From assembly GCA_910588985.1 (NCBI GenBank), contig CAJURO010000020.1, forward strand, positions 1 to 31,896: 31,896 bases of DNA, read 5' to 3'. A program made the translations under genes and the position numbers. The notes under the pieces were generated by a model. The model had not been told where the DNA came from, searched no databases, and was given only the letters and a program-made list of their open reading frames with translations. This DNA is from an uncultured Eggerthellaceae bacterium (lineage in GTDB: Bacteria; Actinomycetota; Coriobacteriia; Coriobacteriales; Eggerthellaceae). This document shows positions 1 to 6,700 of this stretch, piece by piece (position 1 is the first letter of the stretch; every line of letters begins with the position of its first letter).

Positions 1-3
1 CGT

Positions 4-34
4 ACAAGGGATCCTCTCTTCAAGGGTCCCTTGT
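4..34 (+). terminator. Hairpin at left edge, possible terminator of an upstream gene
   Basis: Arms 4-14 and 24-34 are complementary over 11 bp with one G-T pair, around a 9-base loop. A short T-rich stretch follows, but the run is broken by a G. It would fit the end of a plus-strand gene lying left of the window; no coding sequence is visible before it. Confidence 0.35.
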
Positions 35-95
35 TTGCGTTCGGGGATGCTTTGATGATAGAGGTGGCGGCGGGGGCGGTTCAGATGCCATCATA

Positions 96-126
96 TTGTC
101 ATCTCTTGTCATCACGCGTTTGTCAT
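96..126. promoter_or_regulatory. Three TTGTCAT direct repeats upstream of the shikimate-kinase-like gene
   Basis: The heptamer TTGTCAT occurs at 96-102, 106-112 and 120-126, starts 10 and 14 bases apart. They lie about 60-90 bases upstream of the -10 box at 188. The spacing would suit regulator binding on one helix face for the first two, but no known operator is recognised. I see nothing else in the first 200 bases apart from the edge hairpin and this promoter. Confidence 0.25.
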
Positions 127-187
127 GCAAGGACATGAATGATTGCAATATCGTGAGCGCATGAGGATGAACAGGCGGATCAACGGT

Positions 188-193
188 TATAAT
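188..193 (+). promoter_or_regulatory. -10 box TATAAT implying a leaderless mRNA
   Basis: A perfect TATAAT ends seven bases before the ATG at 201. Transcription starting the usual 6-8 bases after the box would begin at or next to the ATG. The bases between are TC-rich with no Shine-Dalgarno, which agrees with a leaderless transcript. No good -35 hexamer is visible at the expected spacing (165-170). Confidence 0.45.
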
Positions 194-200
194 CTCTCCT

Positions 201-740
201 ATGCCTTTTTCAGGAACTGAGAATATCACCCTCATTGGAATGCCAGGAGTTGGAAAGTCAACCTTGGGGGTTGTGCTTGCAAAGGTTTTGAACCTTGATT
301 TCCTGGATACCGACCTTCTGATTCAGCAGAGGGCAAGGAAGACCTTGCAGCAAATCATCGATGAAGAGGGACGTGAGAGGTTTGTGGCACGAGAGAATAA
401 TGCTCTTTCCAATCTTTCATGCGAACGAACTCTCATCTCAACTGGTGGGTCAGCGGTGTATTCAGCAGAGGCGATGGAACATCTTCGCGCTCTTGGCCCT
501 ATCATCTATTTGAAGACCACTACCGAAGACCTTGCCTCGCATCTTGGCACGTTTGAAAGCCGTGGCGTCATATCTCTTAAGAACGATGTGCTTGACCTTG
601 CGTCTCTTCATGCCGAGCGTGCCCCATTGTATGAGCGTTATGCTGATGTGGTCGTTGATATAGCTGGTCTTACCGTGAGAGAGGCTCTCTCTAAGATCCT
701 TGCGGCACTTGATGCATACGATGATCGGAGAGGGCTATGA
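201..740 (+). CDS. Shikimate kinase-like P-loop kinase
   Basis: A 179-residue protein with the shikimate kinase fold pattern: Walker A GMPGVGKS at 13-20, the DTD motif at 36-38, a lid region with an SRG motif around 120-122 and the RxPxY motif starting at R140. It would phosphorylate shikimate in the chorismate pathway if it is a true AroK. Two substrate-binding features look altered. The conserved F-R of the GExxFR motif is F61-V62, and the GGG loop is GGS at 82-84. A family of AroK-like proteins in gut Firmicutes and Actinomycetota shares this look, so the substrate is uncertain and I give no gene symbol. It is probably translated from a leaderless mRNA. Its stop overlaps the next gene's start (ATGA), so the two are co-translated. 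No other aro genes are nearby. Confidence 0.8.
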   Translation: MPFSGTENITLIGMPGVGKSTLGVVLAKVLNLDFLDTDLLIQQRARKTLQQIIDEEGRERFVARENNALSNLSCERTLISTGGSAVYSAEAMEHLRALGPIIYLKTTTEDLASHLGTFESRGVISLKNDVLDLASLHAERAPLYERYADVVVDIAGLTVREALSKILAALDAYDDRRGL

Positions 741-1270
741 TATTTCGCCACGCTCGGTCAGAGGATCTTTCTGGCGTCATGCAGATCCTTGGTGAGGGAC
801 GAGCGACGATCAAGCGTCTTGGCATCGATCAGTGGCAGCTTGGCTATCCGCATGAGGAGATCGTTGCCGAGGATATCAGGCAGAGGCGTTCTTTTGTTCT
901 TGAGGATAACGGGGCACTTGCTGGAACTGCTGTGGCCTTGTTCACAGGAGAGCCTGTATATGATGCGATCCATGGAGGAGCATGGATTACCACCTCATCA
1001 TCACAAGATCCTACGTACTGCACGATCCACCGTGTTGCAGTGGGAGAAGGCTTTCAAGGCCACGGTGTTGCGAGGCGCCTTTTCGCCGAGATTGAGCAGA
1101 TGACGAAAGAGCGAGGATACTCCAGCATTCGGATTGATACGCATCCTGGAAATGCTCCGATGCGCGGTCTTCTTGCCTCACTTGGATATGAAGAGTGCGG
1201 TATCATATACATTGACCACGCTGGTGAGAATACCCCAGAGCGCATTGCTTACGAAAAGCTTGTTGGATAG
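737..1270 (+). CDS. GNAT family N-acetyltransferase
   Basis: A 177-residue GCN5-related acetyltransferase. The acetyl-CoA binding motif is GFQGHGVARRL (Q/RxxGxG/A type), preceded by the strand HRVAV and followed by the usual C-terminal part with ENxxA replaced by GNAPMRGLLASLGYE. The N-terminus (IFRHARSEDL) also has the family's usual first strand and helix. The substrate cannot be told from sequence; members acetylate small amines, antibiotics or protein N-termini. It starts inside the stop codon of the kinase-like gene (ATGA overlap) and so depends on the same promoter. No other start is preferable, because the overlap provides translational coupling. Confidence 0.9.
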   Translation: MIFRHARSEDLSGVMQILGEGRATIKRLGIDQWQLGYPHEEIVAEDIRQRRSFVLEDNGALAGTAVALFTGEPVYDAIHGGAWITTSSSQDPTYCTIHRVAVGEGFQGHGVARRLFAEIEQMTKERGYSSIRIDTHPGNAPMRGLLASLGYEECGIIYIDHAGENTPERIAYEKLVG

Positions 1271-1406
1271 GCAAGGTTGGGAGGACGTCGGAGGTGCTCA
1301 GAGATGATGAATTGAGCATTTCCTGGCTGCGCTTCTCACGTTCATATGCGATATTCTCTGTCTCATGTGAGATGCGTGGATAACGCAGTTGTAAGGAAGT
1401 AACAAC

Positions 1407-2759
1407 ATGCTGAGCAAGTCGGACTTTTCAGAACACCTCATGAACGGTTCGGGTGATCTGGACTTCAAAGAGATTTTCACAGTCTTTCTCGAGCGCATGC
1501 CCGGTGGTCTCTTTCGATACAAAGATGATGAAAAGGGCGAAGTAGATTTCGCGAACAAGGGGCTCTTCGAGATGCTCGGATGCAATACTCGCGAGGAGTT
1601 CGACGAGCTTACGGGTGGCTGCTTCGCTGGCATAGTGCATCCTGATGATAGAGAACGCGCGCTTGCTGAAATTAACGAGCAGATTGGGCATAGCGATCAA
1701 GACACGCTTGTTTATCGATTGAACCATAAAGACGGAAAACTCGTTTGGGTCACCGACCAAGGTCATCGAGTTCTTGATAAGAAGGGCATTGCCTGGTTCT
1801 ATGTGACCTTGATCGATATCACAGCCAGCATGGATTATGAGAAGAAGCTCGTCGAGGCTCAAGAGCGCATCGACATCCTCACAGCGCTGAGCAATGACGT
1901 CGTCTTTGATATTGAATGTGGAACGGGCCGAGCGCAGGTGTTCGGCTCCTTCGAGGAACGCTTTGGGCGTGCTCCTGAGCAGGAAGACCTGGTTGTCACT
2001 AAGCGTTGTGGGAAAGACTGCAAGCTCAATATTGAAACTCATTCGCTCGATCACATCATCGATCAAATCACCGACAAGAGCCTTCTAGACTATGAGACAT
2101 CCACAGAAGGACCCGATGGAGAGCCTGTATGGTATCGTTATCAATCTGTTGTGCTCTATGACGACGACGGTAATGCTGTGCGGCATGTTGGTCGCCTACT
2201 CGATACGAACGACATGATCATGCGCGAAACGAAGTTCAGGCGCAAGGCAGAGCGTGATGATCTAACGGGGCTCTACAATAGGTCAGCCGCTATGGACCGA
2301 ATCAATCGCATGCTGAATACCGAGGAAAACTCTGCTTATACGTTCTTCCTTGTTGATGTTGATGACTTCAAGAACATCAATGACACCTATGGACATCCCA
2401 TGGGCGATGAGGTGTTGAAAGGGCTCGCTGAATTCTTGAGGAATGTCATGCGTAAGGATGACATCGTCGCGCGATTCGGTGGCGATGAGTTCGCGTTGTT
2501 CGCAGAAGGCCTTGGTCAGGGACCAGCTCTTGAGAGGGTTCTCGGGCGCTTGCTTAGAGGGCCGTTTGCGCGGGATCGTGAAAACGATACGCTTGGCTGG
2601 GAAGATAACGAAGGTCCCAATCCTACCATCACGATCGGCGTGGTCACCACGACATCAAAGAAACTTGATTTCGATAAGCTTTACGCATATGCCGATGAGG
2701 CGCTCTATGAGGCGAAGAATAGTGGGAAAGCTCGTTACGAGCTGAAGATCATCGAATAG
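1407..2759 (+). CDS. Diguanylate cyclase with PAS sensory domains (GGDEF)
   Basis: A 450-residue cytoplasmic protein with no membrane helix. A PAS_3-type domain covers about 30-140 and a weaker PAS-like segment about 155-270. The GGDEF domain runs from about 283 to the end, with DDLTGLYNR at its start and the intact active-site loop GGDEF at 358-362. The product-inhibition site RxxD is present (R349 to D352), at the proper distance before the loop. It should make cyclic di-GMP from two GTP in response to a signal bound by the PAS part and should be feedback-inhibited. A strong Shine-Dalgarno AAGGAAG lies 8 bases before the ATG. No EAL or HD-GYP phosphodiesterase or PilZ effector is seen in the window. 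It is monocistronic and converges on the DJ-1 gene. Confidence 0.93.
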   Translation: MLSKSDFSEHLMNGSGDLDFKEIFTVFLERMPGGLFRYKDDEKGEVDFANKGLFEMLGCNTREEFDELTGGCFAGIVHPDDRERALAEINEQIGHSDQDTLVYRLNHKDGKLVWVTDQGHRVLDKKGIAWFYVTLIDITASMDYEKKLVEAQERIDILTALSNDVVFDIECGTGRAQVFGSFEERFGRAPEQEDLVVTKRCGKDCKLNIETHSLDHIIDQITDKSLLDYETSTEGPDGEPVWYRYQSVVLYDDDGNAVRHVGRLLDTNDMIMRETKFRRKAERDDLTGLYNRSAAMDRINRMLNTEENSAYTFFLVDVDDFKNINDTYGHPMGDEVLKGLAEFLRNVMRKDDIVARFGGDEFALFAEGLGQGPALERVLGRLLRGPFARDRENDTLGWEDNEGPNPTITIGVVTTTSKKLDFDKLYAYADEALYEAKNSGKARYELKIIE

Positions 2760-2782
2760 TGACGTGCTCGCGACTGGGTCGG

Positions 2783-2821
2783 CGAAGCCGCTCGTGAGGC
2801 CTCGCTTCACGAGCGGCTTCG
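2783..2821. terminator. Long perfect hairpin between convergent genes
   Basis: A 15-bp perfect stem (2783-2797 with 2807-2821) around a 9-base loop separates the convergent diguanylate cyclase and DJ-1 genes. There is no U-run on either side, so it may act as a bidirectional structural terminator or 3' end stabiliser rather than a textbook intrinsic terminator. Confidence 0.6.
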
Positions 2822-2828
2822 TTCAAGC

Positions 2829-3386
2829 TTAGGCGCGTTCGATCAGCATTGCTTTTGCAACGCTTTGAGCAACCTCTTTTCCCATGAGAGACTCGAGAAG
2901 AGCGAGCCCGAAGTCAATGGCGGTTCCAGGGCCTTGTGATGTGATCAAATTCTGATCTACGACGACGGTCTGATCAATGTATGCTCCTGCGGGGAATTCG
3001 ACCTCGCACCCAGGATAGCATGTAGCAGTTCGTCCGTTCAGGAGGCCTAATGCTGCAAGCACGGTTGGCCCCGCACAGATGGCTGCTGTAGGACGATCTT
3101 CTGCCATGAACGTCTTGAGCGCGTCTGAAAGAAGGGCGCTCTTCTTGAGATTCTCAACACCCTCTGATCCACCAGGGATAACGAGGGCATCGAAATCGAG
3201 AAGATTGGTGTCATCAATGAGAACATCGGCATTCATCATGACATCTTGCGCTGAAAGCACCTCGCGATTATTCATTACCGAGACAAGGGTCACCTGAGCG
3301 CCTCCACGTCTAAGGATATCAACAGGAGCTATCACTTCGAGGGGCTCAAATCCTTTACCAAGCATTACCGCTACTGTTTTCGTCAT
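2829..3386 (-). CDS. DJ-1/PfpI family protein
   Basis: A 185-residue protein of the DJ-1/ThiJ/PfpI superfamily. The nucleophile elbow is AAICAGP with Cys104, and the conserved acidic residue is in GFEPLE near position 14. The PGG motif at 71-73 and the TCYPG segment are typical of the DJ-1/YajL branch. Such proteins are linked to oxidative-stress response and to deglycase or glyoxalase-like activity; the substrate is not established here. The ATG is preceded by AAAGGA at a good distance. It is a single gene, with an inverted-repeat element about 35 bases upstream of its start, inside the likely promoter region. Confidence 0.9.
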   Translation of the reverse strand: MTKTVAVMLGKGFEPLEVIAPVDILRRGGAQVTLVSVMNNREVLSAQDVMMNADVLIDDTNLLDFDALVIPGGSEGVENLKKSALLSDALKTFMAEDRPTAAICAGPTVLAALGLLNGRTATCYPGCEVEFPAGAYIDQTVVVDQNLITSQGPGTAIDFGLALLESLMGKEVAQSVAKAMLIERA

Positions 3387-3420
3387 GATCGTCCTTTCAT
3401 CGGCATTGCTTATATTTTGA

Positions 3421-3584
3421 CTCTGTTAACCCAGATTAAATGCACAGTGGGTTGCCCTATGACGAATGAAAGTCTCGCCGCGTCGTCGCTTCGAGCCAAG
3501 GTCTCTCAGCGACTTTGGCTTACCTCGCTTTCATCATCATATGGCAACCTTCAAGCGCAAAAGATCCAGCTTGAGTTAACAGAG
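3421..3584 (+). repeat. Intergenic inverted-repeat element, copy A
   Basis: A 164-bp element bounded by CTCTGTTAAC and its exact reverse complement at 3575-3584. Inner arms at about 3451-3472 and 3528-3548 pair imperfectly (GTTGCC... with ...GGCAAC). The core between them is nearly identical to the cores at 7631-7686 (reverse strand) and 18911-18965. Within the core, GCCAAGGTC and GACTTTGGC can form a 9-bp hairpin. No open reading frame or target-site duplication is evident. It may be a MITE- or REP-like mobile hairpin or a structured RNA/DNA site. Confidence 0.85.
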
Positions 3585-3627
3585 CCTCTATCTTAAACCC
3601 TTGGAAACAGCGGTTTCCTTTTGCAGT

Positions 3628-3661
3628 AAAAAACGCCGATCCAGTGGATCGGCGTTTTTTT
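3628..3661. terminator. Bidirectional intrinsic terminator
   Basis: A 9-bp perfect GC-rich stem (3634-3642 with 3646-3654) with a 3-base loop is flanked by six A residues on the left and seven T residues on the right. It therefore reads as an intrinsic terminator on both strands. On the minus strand it ends the 46-residue peptide gene. Confidence 0.9.
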
Positions 3662-3680
3662 GGTTTGATGCAAGCTCGGA

Positions 3681-3821
3681 TTACTCGCCCTCTTCGGCGC
3701 GTACTTCCTCAGCGACAGCCTCTTGTGCTTCTGCCTCATCGACAGAGATGTGGTCACACTTATCGCTCTCGAAAGACTCGAATGTGATGCTCTCGCCTAG
3801 CTTTTCTTTCTCACAGCCCAT
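3681..3821 (-). CDS. Small acidic protein, 46 residues, unknown function
   Basis: A 46-residue, strongly acidic protein beginning MGCEKEKLGES and ending in a Glu/Ala-rich stretch. It has two cysteines (positions 3 and 22), one histidine and no membrane segment. The ATG at 3821 is preceded by GGAAGGTG at a good distance, and a perfect terminator lies about 20 bases after the stop, so it looks like a real short transcription unit. A TATAGT -10-like box lies at 3841-3846 on this strand. A small hairpin (3858-3863 with 3869-3874) sits in the upstream region, which is otherwise featureless up to the glycosylase gene. A longer start at 3872 is less likely because the good Shine-Dalgarno serves 3821. 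I do not recognise the family. Confidence 0.65.
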   Translation of the reverse strand: MGCEKEKLGESITFESFESDKCDHISVDEAEAQEAVAEEVRAEEGE

Positions 3822-4019
3822 GATGTTCACCTTCCCTTGAACTATACGCCTTCTTTGATGTGCCCCTTGCACATGACGTATTCAGAACATGATTAGATTA
3901 TGATGAATCGCTGCGCGTTTCGGAGGTGCAGACGCGTGTGGTAACGTTCTCGCATACTTCCTATAAGGGAATCGTAATCTTAACAAGAAGAATGCACTCT
4001 AGGAGGGCTTTAAAAGGGC

Positions 4020-4529
4020 ATGACGATGCAGCAAAGGCAGCGGGTCGAGCATGGAATTGCTCCTGTATACGATGAACACAGCCGCGTGCTCGTACTTGGT
4101 ACGATGCCGTCGCCGAAGTCGCGCGAGGTCGGCTTCTTCTACGGGCACCCACAGAATCGGTTCTGGAAGATACTGAGTCGATTGTTCGACGAGCCTGTAC
4201 CAAGCGACAACGAGGGCAAGCGTGCATTGCTCTTGCGCCATCGCATTGCTTTATGGGATGTGCTGGCTTCCTGTACGATCAAGGGTGCAAGCGATGCCTC
4301 GATCGCTGACGCTATTCCAAATGACCTCTCTCCTATTCTCGAAGCTGCTAAGATCGAGCGCATCTTCTGCACGGGAAGCACTTCGCATCGCTACTATACG
4401 CAATTCTGCGAAGAAGCGACGGGGATCCCTGCTACGAAATTGCCCTCGCCGAGCGCCGCAAACGCAGCATGGTCGCTTGATTCCCTTGTTGAGGCATATA
4501 GAGTTCTCGCTGCCACGGTAAGGGACTGA
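4020..4529 (+). CDS. DNA-deoxyinosine glycosylase (uracil-DNA glycosylase superfamily, family 6 type)
   Basis: A 169-residue member of the uracil-DNA glycosylase superfamily. Motif 1 is GTMPSPKS (27-34), followed by the family-6-like YGHPQNRFW (41-49), which includes the presumed catalytic Asn46. The C-terminal loop is LPSPSAANA (141-149). These match hypoxanthine-DNA glycosylases, which remove deaminated adenine (and sometimes uracil) from DNA to begin base excision repair. It is related to Mug, but the HPQNRFW form points to the hypoxanthine group. An AGGAGG sits 13 bases before the first ATG; the second in-frame ATG at 4026 would be farther still, so 4020 is preferred. It stands alone and converges on the membrane-protein gene. 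Confidence 0.85.
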   Translation: MTMQQRQRVEHGIAPVYDEHSRVLVLGTMPSPKSREVGFFYGHPQNRFWKILSRLFDEPVPSDNEGKRALLLRHRIALWDVLASCTIKGASDASIADAIPNDLSPILEAAKIERIFCTGSTSHRYYTQFCEEATGIPATKLPSPSAANAAWSLDSLVEAYRVLAATVRD

Positions 4530-4530
4530 G

Positions 4531-4556
4531 CGAAAGCAGGGTCGACGAAAGCAGGG
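4531..4556. repeat. Short tandem duplication after the glycosylase gene
   Basis: The 11-mer CGAAAGCAGGG occurs at 4531-4541 and 4546-4556 (period 15) in the 44-base gap between two convergent genes. It probably arose by slippage; no function is inferred. Confidence 0.6.
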
Positions 4557-4573
4557 GTAACGAGATATGCCTA

Positions 4574-5404
4574 TCAAGGGAGTGCTTCGTTCGAAGGTGG
4601 AGTATCAGGCACGTCAGGAGCAGGGTCAACGGTCGTGTTGGAGTCTTCAGTGCCACCACCCGTATTTGTGGTCGGCTCTTCTGTTTGGGCAGTATTCGAA
4701 TCATCTGAGGCTGACGTATTGCTTGATGATGTGTTTGCATGAGCATCGTTGTCGTCCGATGGTGTTGGAGCGATGCTTGCCGTTGAGGCAGTATTGCCAG
4801 GATCGCTTCGCATGACCCATGTGATGGGCGAGGTCTTTGCTCCGATACCTTCGCCGGTGGTGACCAAATAGACAACAGCTGCCGAGGCAGCAACTGCAAG
4901 CAATGCAGATACGACGCAGACAATGATGAGTCCTCGCATCATCGTCTTCTGATGTTTAATCTGGTCATGCGCTTCGATCTTGCTCGTGTCAACATGAGCA
5001 TTGACATCATGGCTCTGAGCAAGGGTGTCGTGCTCTTTATCTTCATGCGCATCGTCTTTGTGCTCTTTGATCGGCTCTGTGTGTCCTTCTAGCGTGTTTT
5101 CCGCCGCCGGCTTCTCCTTATGCCGTTCTTCTATAAGGTCAACGAGGGTTTCGCCGCTTGTGCCAACGACGGGAAGATGCTTCAGCTTATTAGCAGAATC
5201 AGCAAGGAATTTCTTATAGAGGGATGCAGCAAGCGTTGAAACGATGGATGCTACGGCCACGCCGATGATTGAGCCAGCAATGCCAATGTATGAGGAGAGA
5301 AGCATGGAGGTAACAGCTGCAAGGGCAGTCGCGATCACCTGAACGGCAGAGACGTCCGCGAATAGCTTGCGCTTCTTCGGATTGGTTTCGGTCTCTTTCG
5401 CCAC
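4574..5404 (-). CDS. Membrane protein with Ser/Thr/Asp-rich C-terminal tail, unknown function
   Basis: About 276 residues. After a basic N-terminus (PKKRKLF) comes a long hydrophobic region, probably two helices (about 13-55). A charged His/Glu/Lys-rich cytoplasmic-looking linker follows (about 80-150), then a third helix (GLIIVCVVSALLAVAAS region) and a low-complexity tail rich in Ser, Thr, Asn, Asp and Pro that is probably outside the cell. No enzyme motif is recognised. I chose the GTG at 5404 because AAAGGA precedes it at proper spacing. The ATG at 5440 (12 residues longer) has no Shine-Dalgarno and sits directly after a terminator-like hairpin. The tail composition resembles that of other envelope proteins in the window. 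Confidence 0.75.
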   Translation of the reverse strand: MAKETETNPKKRKLFADVSAVQVIATALAAVTSMLLSSYIGIAGSIIGVAVASIVSTLAASLYKKFLADSANKLKHLPVVGTSGETLVDLIEERHKEKPAAENTLEGHTEPIKEHKDDAHEDKEHDTLAQSHDVNAHVDTSKIEAHDQIKHQKTMMRGLIIVCVVSALLAVAASAAVVYLVTTGEGIGAKTSPITWVMRSDPGNTASTASIAPTPSDDNDAHANTSSSNTSASDDSNTAQTEEPTTNTGGGTEDSNTTVDPAPDVPDTPPSNEALP

Positions 5405-5448
5405 CCTTGGTCCTTTCTGCAATGAAGCTCGGTCGCTCATATGCGAAA

Positions 5449-5486
5449 ACCTAGCACAAGCCTTTGGTTATGGATCTGTGCTAGGT
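5449..5486 (-). terminator. Hairpin with T-run between the surface-protein and membrane-protein genes
   Basis: A 10-bp perfect stem (ACCTAGCACA with its complement, 5449-5458 and 5477-5486) encloses an 18-base loop. On the minus strand it is followed at once by four T residues. It would end the surface-protein transcript, whose stop is at 5512, or attenuate read-through into the membrane-protein gene. Confidence 0.55.
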
Positions 5487-5511
5487 ACATTGTTCGCTGA
5501 TGGCCTCGGCT

Positions 5512-6525
5512 CTATTGGCTGTCTTGTCCTTTGTGTGTCGTGCTCCACATGAACGAAGCCACAGCGCCAAGCGCAATGATCGTAAGGGCAAGGAAGAATA
5601 TCACCGTAGCGGTGGTCTCATCGCCTGTCTGCACGAGATCTCCACCAACCACGGTGGCTTCATCAGCGATCGGGTTGCCGTTCGGTCCTGTTACGATCGC
5701 GTCTTCAACGGGAAGGTCATCGGGAAGCGTGGTGATGAGGTCGTCCTTATCGATGGGGTCGTTCGTGGGTGGAGCTGTGTCAACGTCGCTGGGAATCTCT
5801 ACGCTGTCTGGAAGGATGGTGGTGCTTGGTGTGTAGAGCACATTCAGCACATTTTCTGTCGGCTCGAGGCTCACGCGAAGGCTATTAGGGAATGTGTCGA
5901 CAAGATAGATATCCTCGATGGGAGCTTCGAATGCGTCGCCATTCACCACCATGCCTGCAGGTAATTGTGTGACCTCTTCAGATCCCATCTTGATGAAATG
6001 CACGTCATCGGGTGCGAGCGCGTCCTTCCAGGTATCGGCACTCAAATCTGCGCCTTCCATAAGATAGTAGTTGACGGTAACGGAGTTGGTCCAGGCACGG
6101 AAATAGGTCAAGGTGAATACATTGTCCTCGGCATTCGATCCTACGGTGAGCTCTCTTGGCCATCCGTCGAAGAACTGGAATCCTGGTATATCGACGACGT
6201 AGTCGGAGATGTTGAGGACGTCACCTTCATGGAGGCCTGTCAAAACGCGTTGTCCCAAGAAGAGCCTGCTTCCCTCACCAACAGGGTAGTCTGGATCATC
6301 GAATGTCGGGTTCTCGTAGTATTTGATAACCGCAGTGCATTCTGTGATGGGCGTCTCTTCGCTTGTGCTGATATCAACCGTTGTGGTCAGTTGCTGATCG
6401 ACGGTATTCTGCGTGATCGGTTCAGGTGTTGCGATCTCGTCGGCGAAAGCGATGGTAGGCGCGGTCATGCCAATGGCGAAGATGACGGCAAATGTTGAAG
6501 TCAATATTCTCTGAGTAGGTTTCAT
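5512..6525 (-). CDS. Secreted, cell-wall-anchored-type surface protein with LVQTG tail
   Basis: A 337-residue protein. The N-terminus (MKPTQRILTSTFAVIF...) is a Sec signal peptide with a likely cleavage after AFA near residue 28. Two beta-rich repeats follow, about 55-140 and 145-235. Each starts with a strand like VTVNYY or AVIKYY and ends in a strand (FTLTYF, LNVLYT), which resembles MucBP/InlB-type repeats. A Pro/Asp/Thr-rich linker leads to LVQTGDE, a hydrophobic helix and a short polar tail with Lys and His, the layout of a sortase substrate; LPxTG is replaced by LVQTG. The ATG at 6525 was chosen because the signal peptide begins there and a G-rich Shine-Dalgarno (GGGGTGG) precedes it. 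No sortase gene is in the window. The likely role is adhesion or wall structure, by inference. Confidence 0.85.
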   Translation of the reverse strand: MKPTQRILTSTFAVIFAIGMTAPTIAFADEIATPEPITQNTVDQQLTTTVDISTSEETPITECTAVIKYYENPTFDDPDYPVGEGSRLFLGQRVLTGLHEGDVLNISDYVVDIPGFQFFDGWPRELTVGSNAEDNVFTLTYFRAWTNSVTVNYYLMEGADLSADTWKDALAPDDVHFIKMGSEEVTQLPAGMVVNGDAFEAPIEDIYLVDTFPNSLRVSLEPTENVLNVLYTPSTTILPDSVEIPSDVDTAPPTNDPIDKDDLITTLPDDLPVEDAIVTGPNGNPIADEATVVGGDLVQTGDETTATVIFFLALTIIALGAVASFMWSTTHKGQDSQ

Positions 6526-6644
6526 GGTTCCACCCCATTCTGCTCTTTGTTCCCCCGATGGTACGATGGGGCTCTGAGAGAAGAGCAAAGGGAGCGAAGA
6601 TGGAATCACCCTTATCCCAAACTGTTATTCAGCGGACAAAATGA

Positions 6645-6678
6645 GAGCAGCCGCCTTCAGGTGGGAAGACGGCTGCTC
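6645..6678 (-). terminator. Intrinsic terminator of the dehydrogenase gene
   Basis: A 14-bp stem with one mismatch (6645-6658 with 6665-6678) lies 22 bases after the minus-strand stop of the dehydrogenase gene. On that strand it is followed within a few bases by four T residues. Confidence 0.7.
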
Positions 6679-6700
6679 GTGTTCCGTGATTTTGTTGTTC

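Noticed and set aside
1428..2066. Minus-strand open frame of 212 codons inside the diguanylate cyclase
   Set aside because: Antisense shadow of a gene with intact PAS and GGDEF motifs.
3421..3584. Repeats considered as CRISPR or as flanks of an insertion sequence
   Set aside because: Copies are kilobases apart in both orientations, contain no spacers, and no transposase lies between any two. No clear target-site duplication at the ends.
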